NCBI GenBank assembly: GCA_034435035.1
Contig: DAOTXW010000003.1
Location: 16,382 to 80,381, forward strand
DNA from: JAHEME01 sp034435035
GTDB taxonomy: Bacteria > Chloroflexota > Anaerolineae > Aggregatilineales > UBA3940
Length of the DNA stretch: 64,000 nt
Direction of reading: 5' to 3'
Part shown: positions 41,071 through 49,565 of the stretch, piece by piece
How positions within the stretch are numbered: the first letter of the stretch is position 1
Layout: every line of letters begins with the position of its first letter
Notes under the pieces: generated by a model
What the model saw: the letters and a program-made list of their open reading frames with translations, nothing else
Told to the model about the DNA's origin: nothing
Databases searched by the model: none
Program-made: the position numbers and the translations under genes

Positions 41071-42108
41071 ATGACCCGCTATATTGTGCGTCGTGTCCTG
41101 CAGGCCATTCCCCTGTTGTTGATAGTGAGCATTGTGCTGTTCGTCCTGATGCAGAATATGGGCGATCCCATTGCCACGCTGGGCGGACGCTCGGTCACGC
41201 GGTCGGCTGACCGGGCGCGTCTGACCTGCCAGCTGGGTCTGGACTACCCGGTCTCTCTCAGGTATATCTTCTGGCTGGCTGGCAACGACTGGATGCCCCC
41301 GCGTGATTGCGATGGCGACGGGACGGCTGAACGCGCGGGGCAGCTCAAGGGGGTGCTGCGGGGGGACTTCGGCACCTCGCTGGTGAACCGCGGCAAGCCT
41401 GTCTTTGAGGTGATCGGCCAGCGCATCGGCAACACGCTGCTCTTGATGGTAACCGCCGAGGCGGTCATTGTCGCCGGGGCGATCGTCATCGGCATCTACT
41501 CGGCGCTTCACCAGTATTCCGTCATCGACAACCTGGTCACCGCGCTGTCCTTCGTTTTCTATTCAATGCCGATTTTTATGATCGCCCTGCTTTCCATGTT
41601 CCTGTTCGGGGTGACCTTCAAGCGGCTGGGGCTTCCCTACCTGCCGACCATTGGCATGTATGATCCCAAGGTGGGTGAGACCCCTCTGCAGGTCATGTGG
41701 CATATGGTGCTGCCGGTTTTCAGCATTGCGCTCATCAGCCTGGCCGGCTACAGCCGCTACATTCGCAGCACGATGCTTGAGGTGATGAGCCAGGACTATA
41801 TCCGCACCGCCTGGTCGAAGGGGCTGGCCCGCCGGGATGTCGTTTTTGTCCACGCGCTCAAGAACGCCTCGCTGCCTATTGTCACAGTCGTCGGGCTGGA
41901 CCTGCCGCTGCTGCTTGGCGGTGCACTGGTCACTGAGCGCATCTTCGGCTGGCCCGGCATGGGGCTGCTGTTCCTGGAACGGGTAGGACGTTCGGATGTC
42001 CCGGTGCTGATGGGAATCCTGACCCTGATCTCAGTCGCGGTGGTGGTCTTCCAGATACTCACCGATATCACCTATGCGTGGCTTGACCCGCGCATCCGGT
42101 ATGAGTAG
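41071..42108 (+). CDS. Peptide ABC transporter permease (DppB type)
   Basis: Inner-membrane permease of 345 residues starting MTRYIVRRVLQAIPLLL. The large first external loop holds the acidic segment PPRDCDGDGTAERAG, which looks like an EF-hand loop. The later core includes the EAA region YIRTAWSKGLARRDVV and the C-terminal GWPGMGLLFLE. ATG 41071 behind GGAGGGGG is the natural start; 34 upstream in-frame residues are not needed. It forms the channel with DppC. Confidence 0.93.
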   Translation: MTRYIVRRVLQAIPLLLIVSIVLFVLMQNMGDPIATLGGRSVTRSADRARLTCQLGLDYPVSLRYIFWLAGNDWMPPRDCDGDGTAERAGQLKGVLRGDFGTSLVNRGKPVFEVIGQRIGNTLLLMVTAEAVIVAGAIVIGIYSALHQYSVIDNLVTALSFVFYSMPIFMIALLSMFLFGVTFKRLGLPYLPTIGMYDPKVGETPLQVMWHMVLPVFSIALISLAGYSRYIRSTMLEVMSQDYIRTAWSKGLARRDVVFVHALKNASLPIVTVVGLDLPLLLGGALVTERIFGWPGMGLLFLERVGRSDVPVLMGILTLISVAVVVFQILTDITYAWLDPRIRYE

Positions 42109-42132
42109 GCCACTCACGGGGGAAATGTCACC

Positions 42133-43086
42133 ATGGAACAGACCTTTACCGCCCCACCGGCGGCCCTGCGCGAAGCGGATTCGCTGGAAGCCCCGCCCCT
42201 GACGCTGACCCAGCTCGCCTGGCGGCGCTTCCGCCGCCACAAGATGGCTGTCTTTGGTATCGTCATGATAGCCCTGCTGTTCGCCTATTCGTTCGGCGGC
42301 GCCCTGTTCGTCCCGGAGTCCTACGCCAACTACAACGATCCTGCGCAGTCCTATGATCCCCCCAGCCGCCTGCATCCATTCGGTACGGACGCCATCGGGC
42401 GGGACATCCTGGCCCGCACGATCTACGGCGGGCAGGTTTCGCTGGTCATCGGGCTGACGGCGGTCATGGTGGAGCTGATCGTGGGTGTGCTGGTCGGATC
42501 GATCGCGGGTTATTTCGGCGGCGCGATCGATGGCCTGCTGATGCGTTTCACGGAAGCGATGATCAACATCCCCCAGATCTTCCTGCTGATCGTGATGTCC
42601 AAGTTCTTCGGGGGGAAGATTCCCAACCTGGAGCTGTTCGGGCGCGAGTTCAGCGGGAGTGTTGTGGTCATTGTGTTGATCCTCGGTCTGACCAGCTGGA
42701 TGTACCTGGCACGTATTGTTCGCGCCGAGTTTTTGTCGATCAAGGAACATGAGTTTATCCTGGCGGCACGCGCCACCGGCACGCCTGTCCACGATATCAT
42801 CTTCCGGCACATCCTGCCCAACAGCGTGGCGCCGATCGTGGTGGCGGCCACACTGGGCGTGGCCAATGCCATCCTGAATGAAGCCTATATCAGCTTCCTG
42901 GGGTTAGGCGTACAGCCGCCTACTGCCACCTGGGGCAACATGTTGGAGGGCTCCTACGACAAGCTCGACTCGGCGCCCTGGCTGTGGGCGTTCACCGGGT
43001 CGCTGATCATCCTGACCGTGCTCAGCATCAACTTCGTCGGTGACGGCCTGCGCGATGCGCTGGATCCGCGCAGCCGCACGGTATAG
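42133..43086 (+). CDS. Peptide ABC transporter permease (DppC type)
   Basis: Second inner-membrane permease of 317 residues. An N-terminal cytoplasmic segment of about 35 residues with RRFRRHKMAVFG precedes the first helix. DPPSRLHPFGTDAIGRDIL is the typical DppC motif, and the EAA loop is EFILAARATGTPVHDIIFRH. The C-terminus GDGLRDALDPR is standard. It lies 24 bp after dppB. Confidence 0.94.
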   Translation: MEQTFTAPPAALREADSLEAPPLTLTQLAWRRFRRHKMAVFGIVMIALLFAYSFGGALFVPESYANYNDPAQSYDPPSRLHPFGTDAIGRDILARTIYGGQVSLVIGLTAVMVELIVGVLVGSIAGYFGGAIDGLLMRFTEAMINIPQIFLLIVMSKFFGGKIPNLELFGREFSGSVVVIVLILGLTSWMYLARIVRAEFLSIKEHEFILAARATGTPVHDIIFRHILPNSVAPIVVAATLGVANAILNEAYISFLGLGVQPPTATWGNMLEGSYDKLDSAPWLWAFTGSLIILTVLSINFVGDGLRDALDPRSRTV

Positions 43087-43115
43087 CCCGCTCCCCTGAC
43101 ACCCCGGAGACCTCG

Positions 43116-44117
43116 ATGAGCAAGAACACGCCGCTGCTTGAAGTCAGGGACCTGAAGGTTTGTTTTCACACCCCCGAGGGCACCGTGCATGCCGTCAACG
43201 GTATCTCGTACTACTTGAACGAAGGGGAGGCGCTGGCCGTCGTGGGAGAAAGCGGCTGCGGCAAGTCGGTGAGCATGATGTCGATGCTCGGCCTGATCCC
43301 GATCCCTCCGGGTGAGATCATCAGCGGGCAGGCTATCTACCGCGGCAGCGATCTGCTGACGATGCAGGAAGCGGAGATCGCGGACATCCGCGGACGCGAG
43401 ATCGGCATGATCTTTCAGGATCCGATGACTTCGCTGAATCCCGTGCTCACAATTGGCCGCCAGATCACCGAGTCTCTCAAGACCCACATGGGAATGGACG
43501 ACGAGCAGGCCCGCCAGCGGGCGATCACGCTCCTGGAGTGGGTTGGCATTCAGGATGCCCCGCGCCGCCTGGAAGACTACCCGCACCAGTTCTCGGGTGG
43601 TATGCGTCAGCGCGTGATGATTGCCATTGCGCTGGCCTGCGCGCCCAGTCTGCTGATCGCTGATGAACCGACGACCGCCCTTGATGTGACGATCCAGGCT
43701 CAGATCGTTGAGCTGGTTGTGCGCCTGCGCGAGCAGATGGGCATGGCGGTGATCTGGATCACTCACGACCTGGGTGTGGTGGCAGGCATTGCGGAACGCG
43801 TCATCGTGATGTATGCGGGCCTGATCGTCGAAGAGGCATCGGTGGACAGCCTGTATGACGACCCACGGCACCCGTATACCCGTGCGCTGCTGGCCGCCCT
43901 GCCGCGCGTTGATGCCCGCCGCGAGCGTCTGAAATCCATCCCGGGTGCGCCGCCCAGCCTGCACGCCGAGATCCGGGGCTGCCCCTTTGCACCGCGCTGC
44001 GACTTCGTTGTGGATCGCTGCCGGGCGGAAACGCCGCAGCTGATCCCCGTCCCGGATGGGCTGCCTGATCATCGGGCGGCCTGCTGGGTCGATGCCCGGA
44101 CAGGAGAACTGCGATGA
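43116..44117 (+). CDS. Peptide ABC transporter ATPase (DppD type)
   Basis: ATP-binding subunit of 333 residues. Walker A is GESGCGKSVSMM, the signature is FSGGMRQRVMIAIAL, Walker B is LLIADEPTTALDVT and the H-loop is WITHDLG. The C-terminal oligopeptide-transport domain has GCPFAPRCDFVVDRC, whose Cys residues may hold an iron-sulfur cluster. Its stop overlaps the next ATG (ATGA). Confidence 0.95.
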   Translation: MSKNTPLLEVRDLKVCFHTPEGTVHAVNGISYYLNEGEALAVVGESGCGKSVSMMSMLGLIPIPPGEIISGQAIYRGSDLLTMQEAEIADIRGREIGMIFQDPMTSLNPVLTIGRQITESLKTHMGMDDEQARQRAITLLEWVGIQDAPRRLEDYPHQFSGGMRQRVMIAIALACAPSLLIADEPTTALDVTIQAQIVELVVRLREQMGMAVIWITHDLGVVAGIAERVIVMYAGLIVEEASVDSLYDDPRHPYTRALLAALPRVDARRERLKSIPGAPPSLHAEIRGCPFAPRCDFVVDRCRAETPQLIPVPDGLPDHRAACWVDARTGELR

Positions 44118-45139
44118 ACGGTGCCGCTTCTGCCCCCGCTGACAGCGCTCCGCTGGTGCGCGTGGATAATCTGGTGAAGCACTTCCCGGTGACTCGCGGC
44201 ATTCTGGTGCAGCGGGCTATCGGCGCGATCAAAGCGGTCGATGGCATCTCCTTTGATATTCAACGCGGAGAAACCGTTGGGATGGTCGGCGAGAGTGGCT
44301 GCGGAAAGACCACGGCTGGCCGCACCCTGCTCGGTCTGTACCCGGCGACCGCCGGCGAGGTCTTCATCGAAGGTGACCGGGTGCACCACGCCCGGGGGGA
44401 TGAACTGATGGCCATCCGCCGCAAGGCCCAGATGATCTTCCAGGATCCTTTCGCCTCGCTCAACCCGCGCTGGACGGTTAGCGCGATCGTCGCTGAACCG
44501 CTGCGCGTCCACCGGCTGGTATCGTCCAGAGCCGAGCGCGATCGGCGGGTCCGCGAGCTGCTGGAGCTGGTGGGGTTGAACGCCCGGCATGTCAACCGGT
44601 TCCCGCATGAGTTCTCTGGCGGGCAGCGGCAGCGCATCGGCATCGCACGGGCGCTGGCGTCGAACCCCGCTTTCATTGTCTGTGACGAGCCGATCTCGGC
44701 GCTGGATGTTTCCATCCAGGCGCAGGTGGTCAATCTGCTGGAAGACCTGCAGGATCGCTTCGGCCTGACCTACCTTTTCATCGCGCACGATCTCAGCATG
44801 GTGCGCCATATCTGCGATCGCGTCATCGTGATGTACCTCGGCGTGATGGTTGAGATGGGCGACCGCGATGATCTGTACGATAACCCGCTGCATCCCTATA
44901 CAGTGTCCCTGCTATCCGCTGTTCCCATACCCGATCCTGCTAAAGAACGAGAGCGCCGGCGCATCATCCTGGGTGGCGATGTGCCCAGCCCACTTAACCC
45001 CCCGTCAGGCTGCCGCTTTCACCCTCGCTGCCCGATGGCTCAGCCGCACTGCTCCCAGGTAGCCCCGCGTTGGCGGGAAGTGCGTACTGGCCACTGGGTT
45101 GCCTGCCACGAGGTGGAGCCAAAGGAACGGCCCGCCTGA
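44114..45139 (+). CDS. Peptide ABC transporter ATPase (DppF type)
   Basis: Second ATPase, 341 residues. It has the DppF features LVKHFPVTRG, Walker A GESGCGKTTAGRTLL, MIFQDPFASLNPRWT in the Q-loop region, signature FSGGQRQRIGIARAL, Walker B FIVCDEPISALDVS and the C-terminal motif GCRFHPRCPMAQPHC. It pairs with DppD. A terminator follows 31 bp after the stop and closes the five-gene operon. Confidence 0.95.
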   Translation: MNGAASAPADSAPLVRVDNLVKHFPVTRGILVQRAIGAIKAVDGISFDIQRGETVGMVGESGCGKTTAGRTLLGLYPATAGEVFIEGDRVHHARGDELMAIRRKAQMIFQDPFASLNPRWTVSAIVAEPLRVHRLVSSRAERDRRVRELLELVGLNARHVNRFPHEFSGGQRQRIGIARALASNPAFIVCDEPISALDVSIQAQVVNLLEDLQDRFGLTYLFIAHDLSMVRHICDRVIVMYLGVMVEMGDRDDLYDNPLHPYTVSLLSAVPIPDPAKERERRRIILGGDVPSPLNPPSGCRFHPRCPMAQPHCSQVAPRWREVRTGHWVACHEVEPKERPA

Positions 45140-45170
45140 CGCACGCGCTTGAGAATCTGCCAGCCCGGGG

Positions 45171-45208
45171 CAGCCTGTGATCGTCGCGCACAGGCTGTTT
45201 CTGTTGTT
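45171..45208 (+). terminator. Intrinsic terminator of the peptide importer operon
   Basis: Stem CAGCCTGTG/CACAGGCTG (45171-45179 with 45189-45197), a nine-base loop and the T-rich tail TTTCTGTTGTT. Confidence 0.85.
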
Positions 45209-45276
45209 AGCGGATCATCAGGCAGCTTCCAGCCGACGGGCGGGCACAGCGCTCGCTTGCAGCTTGCCGGCTGCGA

Positions 45277-45305
45277 TTGACGCGTCCATGACCTGCCAGT
45301 AGAAT
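45277..45305 (+). promoter_or_regulatory. Promoter of the MerR-type regulator
   Basis: TTGACG (45277-45282), 17-bp spacer, TAGAAT (45300-45305). Confidence 0.75.
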
Positions 45306-45313
45306 GACAATGA

Positions 45314-45352
45314 GCCTGTTTACTAAACAGGCGGTCAGCTAGGCGGTCAGCG
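45314..45352 (+). promoter_or_regulatory. 19-bp palindrome and 10-bp direct repeats in the regulator leader
   Basis: GCCTGTTTA-C-TAAACAGGC (45314-45332) is a perfect palindrome at the expected transcription start. The direct repeat GGCGGTCAGC follows twice (45330-45339 and 45342-45351, 12-bp period), up to the ribosome site CGGAGG. It looks like an operator for autoregulation. Confidence 0.7.
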
Positions 45353-45362
45353 GAGGCTGGCA

Positions 45363-45998
45363 ATGTCGGATCAACATGAGTGGGTCAGTCTGGGGGAAGC
45401 TGCTGACATCCTGGGGGTACACCCCACCACCGTGAGACACTGGGCGGACAGCGGCGACCTGCCTTCGCAGCGTACGCCGGGCGGGCATCGCCGCTTCCGG
45501 CGGCGCGATCTGCTTCAGTGGGCCAATACGCGCACGGTCGCCGAAACCGAGCCGGCTGAGGCGCAGATCATGCTTCAGACGGCTCTGGGGCGTGCGCGGC
45601 TGGAAGTCGGTGATGGCCAACTCCACGGGCTGCCCTGGTATGACCAGTTCGACGAGGACACGCGCCAGGCGCACCGCGCCATGGGCCGCCGTTTGCTCGA
45701 AATGCTGACCCGTTATCTGGCAAACCCCGAACTGCATGGCGACCTGATGGATGAAGTTCGGCGTATGGGTGCGGAGTATGCACGCCTCTCCTATACCGCG
45801 CAGATCTCGCTGGCCGACTCGGTGCGGGCGTTCCTGTTCTTCCGGGATTTGCTCACCGAGACCGTGATCCAGATGGCCGAGATGCTCAGCCTGCGCACTC
45901 CATTGGACTGGGGGCACCGTCTGCGGCAGATCAACCGCATCACCGACGCGCTTCTGCTGGCGCTGATCGAGGAATATCATCAGGATACGCCAGCATGA
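45363..45998 (+). CDS. MerR/BldC-like HTH regulator with C-terminal sensor domain
   Basis: 211-residue DNA-binding regulator. Residues 5-55 form a winged-helix HTH of the excisionase/BldC type (VSLGEAADILGVHPTTVRHW, TPGGHRRFRRRDLLQW). Residues 75-205 are all helical and resemble RsbRD_N-like or globin-like sensor domains (RRLLEMLTRYLANPELHGD, SLADSVRAFLFFRDLLTET). The gene stands alone behind its own promoter and palindrome. The sensed signal and targets are unknown; the peptide importer upstream and the TlpA operon downstream are candidates. Confidence 0.82.
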   Translation: MSDQHEWVSLGEAADILGVHPTTVRHWADSGDLPSQRTPGGHRRFRRRDLLQWANTRTVAETEPAEAQIMLQTALGRARLEVGDGQLHGLPWYDQFDEDTRQAHRAMGRRLLEMLTRYLANPELHGDLMDEVRRMGAEYARLSYTAQISLADSVRAFLFFRDLLTETVIQMAEMLSLRTPLDWGHRLRQINRITDALLLALIEEYHQDTPA

Positions 45999-46027
45999 GG
46001 GCGCTGACCGGCATATACTGAATCACA

Positions 46028-46582
46028 ATGCGATTGCCTCAAACACGAGCGGACTGGCTGATCCTGGCAGCGCTGGTTGCTGTGCTGGGCACGATCTGGA
46101 TCGGCGCCACACGGGTGCAGGCGGATGAACTCAACCCGACCGGCCGACCTCCTTCGGCGGATAGGGGGCACCCTGCCCCCGATTTCACGCTTTCGGCGCT
46201 GGACGGCGAACCCGTCAGCCTCAGCCAGTTCCGGGGCAGGCCAGTGATCCTTAACTTCTGGGCTACCTGGTGCGGCCCCTGCCGGGCCGAGATACCGGCT
46301 CTGGAGGCTGCCTGGCGCGGCGCTGCCGGCGAGGCCGTTGTGGTGGGCGTGAATGTACAGGAGGACGAAATTACGGTGGGGCGCTTTGCCCGTGAGCTGG
46401 GAATGACCTACCCCGTTGTACTGGATACAGCAGGCGAAATCGCCCGGATATACCGGGTGCAGGCATTTCCGACGACCTATTTTATTGATGCCCGCGGCGT
46501 GATCGCCGAGAACTACATCGGGCCGATGAATGCCCCGCTGCTGTTGAGCCGGATGCGTGATCTGGCTCTGGCGGGGGAGTGA
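46028..46582 (+). CDS. Membrane-anchored thioredoxin-like protein (TlpA/ResA family)
   Basis: Extracytoplasmic thiol-disulfide oxidoreductase of 184 residues. A membrane anchor at about 10-29 is followed by APDFTLSALDGEPVSL and the active site WCGPC (C82, C85). The cis-Pro lies in VQAFPTTYFID. ResA/TlpA proteins reduce apocytochrome c or metal sites, but no cytochrome maturation gene is near. It begins a plus-strand run of five genes with gaps of 12-44 bp. Confidence 0.92.
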   Translation: MRLPQTRADWLILAALVAVLGTIWIGATRVQADELNPTGRPPSADRGHPAPDFTLSALDGEPVSLSQFRGRPVILNFWATWCGPCRAEIPALEAAWRGAAGEAVVVGVNVQEDEITVGRFARELGMTYPVVLDTAGEIARIYRVQAFPTTYFIDARGVIAENYIGPMNAPLLLSRMRDLALAGE

Positions 46583-46610
46583 ATCCCTGCCCTGCGGAGA
46601 TCCCGAAACT

Positions 46611-47414
46611 GTGCTCCCTGTGCTGCGGCTTGGCCCTCTGACGCTGGCAACGCCCGGCCTGGCACTGCTGTTAGGTCTATGGTTGAGCCTGGAGACGGCA
46701 TCGCAGGAGGCCGTTCGGCGCGGCCTCAATTCCGAACGCGTCTACAATCTCGGCTTCATCGTGGCCCTGAGCGGGATTGCCGGCGCGCGGCTGGGGTTTG
46801 TGCTGCTCAACCTGCCCCTGTACATTGGGCTGTCCCCCTGGACGCAGGCGGCGCTGGCTGTTGCGGCGGTGACTCCAGGCACGGAGGTGGCCTGGATCGG
46901 CGTGCTGGCCGCGGCGGCTGCGGCGATCCTGCTGCTTCGCCGCTGGCAGATGCCAGCGCTGCCAGTCGCCGACTCGTTCGCCCCGGCAGCGGCCCTGTTC
47001 AGCGCAGCCGTGGGACTGGCGAATCTGCTCAGCGGTGAGGCATACGGCGTGGAAACCATGCTGCCCTGGGGCATTCCCCTGTGGGGCGCGAGCCGCCAGC
47101 CGACCCAACTGCTGTGGATCATGGCTTCACTGGCTGCCCTGTTTGTCCTCTGGCGGTGGGGCGGGCTCCATAGTATAGTAGGCCGCCCGCTGAAGCTACC
47201 TCCCGGTATACGGGCGCAGCGGCCCGGCTTCTATACGGCGCTGACGGCCATCCTGCTGGGGGCGGCTCTGCTGCTGATCGAGCCGCTGCGCGCTGACAGC
47301 CCCGTGGTTGGGGATGGCATCCGGCTGTGGCAGGTGATCGGCTTGCTGGCGGCAGTCGGTGGAATGGGTGGGCTTGCAGCGCTGGCTCCTGCGGCGGCCC
47401 CCCGCGAGACATGA
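46611..47414 (+). CDS. Prolipoprotein diacylglyceryl transferase-like membrane protein, degenerate
   Basis: 267 residues, about seven membrane helices. Lgt-like order is seen: GARLGFVLLNLPLY, ANLLSGEAYG followed by LPWGIPLWG, and RQPTQLL in place of the usual HPSQLYE. The Asn and Glu of the GRxGNFxNGE motif survive, but its Arg is replaced (Gly-Leu-Ala-Asn) and the catalytic HGG loop is missing, so classic Lgt activity is doubtful. GTG 46611 is preferred, with GCGGAG upstream; a GTG inside tlpA at 46557 would add a Trp-rich segment. The coupling with TlpA may point to a different role. Confidence 0.7.
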   Translation: MLPVLRLGPLTLATPGLALLLGLWLSLETASQEAVRRGLNSERVYNLGFIVALSGIAGARLGFVLLNLPLYIGLSPWTQAALAVAAVTPGTEVAWIGVLAAAAAAILLLRRWQMPALPVADSFAPAAALFSAAVGLANLLSGEAYGVETMLPWGIPLWGASRQPTQLLWIMASLAALFVLWRWGGLHSIVGRPLKLPPGIRAQRPGFYTALTAILLGAALLLIEPLRADSPVVGDGIRLWQVIGLLAAVGGMGGLAALAPAAAPRET

Positions 47415-47439
47415 CTCTCTGTTTCTGGACAAGGGCTGA

Positions 47440-48297
47440 ATGGCGTCACTGCAAGACCTGATCATGCCGCTGCCCCGGCCGCTGCGTCGAGTCCTGTACC
47501 GGGCGGGCTACTATCTGGAGAACCGGGCCCATCCGGGGACCGATGTGTACATCATCTCCTATCCCAAGACCGGGCGGACCTGGCTGCGCGTCCTGATCGG
47601 ACGCGCGATTGCAGGATGGGCCGGGCTGCCCGAATCACTGCTTCTCAATACCCCCCGGCTGACGGCCGCTGCGGGCCTGCCTGTGACCCGCTTCACACAT
47701 GATGATGCCAGCCTGAATGCTGCTCAGCACTTCTCCACGCTGGAAGCCCGCAAAGGGCGCTTCCGCAGGCAGAAGGTCATCTATCTCGCCCGTGATCCGC
47801 GCGACACGATGGTTTCGTGCTACTTCCAGGCAACCCGCCGAATCCATCAGTTCGACGGGCCGATTGCCGACTTCATCCGTGATGATCGGCTGGGCATCCG
47901 TAAATATGTCCGCTTTACCCGCATCTGGTATGATAACCGGGATGTCCCCCGCGCCTTCCTGCCGCTGCATTATGAGGATGTTCATGCGGATGCGGCCGCG
48001 GCAACCCGCGCCGTGCTGGGCTTCATCGGGGTGCCGGATATTGCCCCCGAGATCGTCACCCAGGCGGTGGAATATGCCAGCTTCTCCAGCATGCGACGTC
48101 TGGAGTCGGATGGCCAGTTCCGGGAATCGCGCATGAAACCGGGAGATGCCAGCGATCCGGAATCCTACAAGGTGCGCAAGGGCATCATCGGGGGATATAC
48201 GGAGTATCTGAGCGCCGACGATCTGGCGTTCATCGAGAGCGTGGCGGCGGAAATGGGCTACCCCTATCCGCTGCGAGCCGGCGGAGCTGCCGGCTGA
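47440..48297 (+). CDS. Sulfotransferase domain protein
   Basis: PAPS-dependent sulfotransferase of 285 residues. The 5'-phosphosulfate loop YPKTGRTWL is at residues 41-49. The 3'-phosphate-binding segment is ARDPRDTMVSCYFQ near residue 118. The C-terminal region has FRESRMKPGDASDPESYKVR-type contacts near the end (SYKVRKGIIGG), as in sulfotransferase family 1. The acceptor is unknown; a surface glycan or a lipid is plausible given the neighbouring loci. Confidence 0.88.
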   Translation: MASLQDLIMPLPRPLRRVLYRAGYYLENRAHPGTDVYIISYPKTGRTWLRVLIGRAIAGWAGLPESLLLNTPRLTAAAGLPVTRFTHDDASLNAAQHFSTLEARKGRFRRQKVIYLARDPRDTMVSCYFQATRRIHQFDGPIADFIRDDRLGIRKYVRFTRIWYDNRDVPRAFLPLHYEDVHADAAAATRAVLGFIGVPDIAPEIVTQAVEYASFSSMRRLESDGQFRESRMKPGDASDPESYKVRKGIIGGYTEYLSADDLAFIESVAAEMGYPYPLRAGGAAG

Positions 48298-48341
48298 TAC
48301 AATCTGTGGGTGGCTGCTGCGACACCTGAATCGGGCCGAGC

Positions 48342-48875
48342 ATGGAAAGACATCTGGCTAATCTGAATAGCCTCCTTGACATCCCCTATATCCGGCGCAT
48401 CCGGCGAAACCACGGACTGGAACATGCCACCATTCACCTGATGGCCAGCCGTGTGCGCGATCTGCACATTGTGGGCCGCTCGGATTCGGGGGGGTTCTGG
48501 CTCTTCGGCAATATCAGCACGGACGAGGTGACCGCGTGCGTCAATGCGGCTCTCAAGCGGATGCAGAACGGCGAGCATGGCCTGGCCATCCATCCTAACT
48601 GCGGGACCAACCTGGTGACGACGGCCCTGCTGGGGACGGCTGCGACGATCGTGGCGCTGACCGGCTCCGAGCGCGAGCGCGGCGGCAAGATCGCCCGCAT
48701 CCCGCTGATCGTCCTGGCGCTGATGGGGGCGCTGCTGTTCGGTCAGCCGCTGGGCCGCCTGATCCAGCAGCACCTCACTACGCTGGGCGACCCGGCCGAT
48801 CTGCGGGTGCTCGCTATCCGGGCCGTGCACCGTGCCGGGGTGACCGCGCATCGTGTTGAGACGACCTCCTCGTGA
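48342..48875 (+). CDS. DUF6391-type membrane protein
   Basis: 177 residues resembling the DUF6391 family, whose role is unknown. The conserved block is IRRNHGLEHATIHL followed by GFWLFGNI and LAIHPNCGTNLVTTAL. One or two hydrophobic helices lie at about 85-105 and 118-140. The invariant His, Cys and Asn suggest a metal or cofactor site facing the membrane. The ATG lies 45 bp after the sulfotransferase. Confidence 0.75.
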   Translation: MERHLANLNSLLDIPYIRRIRRNHGLEHATIHLMASRVRDLHIVGRSDSGGFWLFGNISTDEVTACVNAALKRMQNGEHGLAIHPNCGTNLVTTALLGTAATIVALTGSERERGGKIARIPLIVLALMGALLFGQPLGRLIQQHLTTLGDPADLRVLAIRAVHRAGVTAHRVETTSS

Positions 48876-48887
48876 TCCACTCCCCGC

Positions 48888-49565
48888 ATGGCTTCTGATC
48901 CGCGCACCATCTCCCGGCTTGACCTGCCCTATAAGAACCTGGTGCTGACTGGCTTTCTGGGGGTAGGCAAGACCACCATTGGGCGGCATATCGTCCGTCG
49001 GCTGGCGGTTGACTTTCTCGACATCGATGAGGAGATCGAGCTGCGGGAACTGATGAGCATCGCCAAGCTGCGCGAGCTGTATGGGGATTCCCGGCTGCGT
49101 GCTCTGGAGCATGATCTTTGCCGTCAAGCGGCGCTGATGCGGCGCGCGGTGATTGTGGCGCCCGGGGCGGCCCTGCTGGAAGTGCGCAACTTTGATCTTC
49201 TCAGCGACAGTGGGACGATCGTCTGTCTGGCATGCGAGCTGGGCGAGGCTCTGCGCCGTCTGCATCTCAGCAGCGAGCAGCACTACCGCGATGTGACCAT
49301 CCGCCACCGCATGCTAAGCCGGCTGCGCCGCGAGCATGCGATTGTCTCTGATAGCCGCATCCTGCAGCTCGATACTACGCACCTGACCATTGAAGCGGAA
49401 ACCGATCTCCTGATCCAGCTTTGGATGACCGGGCAGGCGGAAGGGCCGTTGTTTCGCTACGGCCCCCCGCCGCGTCTCAAGCCGCCGCCGCGTGAGCCAG
49501 TCGGCGTTTCGGCGCGGGCGACCAGGGCGCCGGCCCGCCCGCCGCGCCAGCGCCGCCTGCGCTGA
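48888..49565 (+). CDS. Shikimate kinase-like P-loop protein, altered active site
   Basis: 225 residues. The P-loop GFLGVGKTT is at 22-30, and VDFLDIDEEIELRELMSI matches the shikimate kinase substrate region. The GGG motif is replaced by Pro-Gly-Ala-Ala (VAPGAALLEV), and the LID Arg region is unusual (RHRMLSRLRREH). The basic Pro-rich tail (PPPRLKPPPREP) is not part of the family. A kinase for another small substrate is likely. Its stop is inside a palindrome shared with the convergent NifU-like gene. Confidence 0.75.
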   Translation: MASDPRTISRLDLPYKNLVLTGFLGVGKTTIGRHIVRRLAVDFLDIDEEIELRELMSIAKLRELYGDSRLRALEHDLCRQAALMRRAVIVAPGAALLEVRNFDLLSDSGTIVCLACELGEALRRLHLSSEQHYRDVTIRHRMLSRLRREHAIVSDSRILQLDTTHLTIEAETDLLIQLWMTGQAEGPLFRYGPPPRLKPPPREPVGVSARATRAPARPPRQRRLR

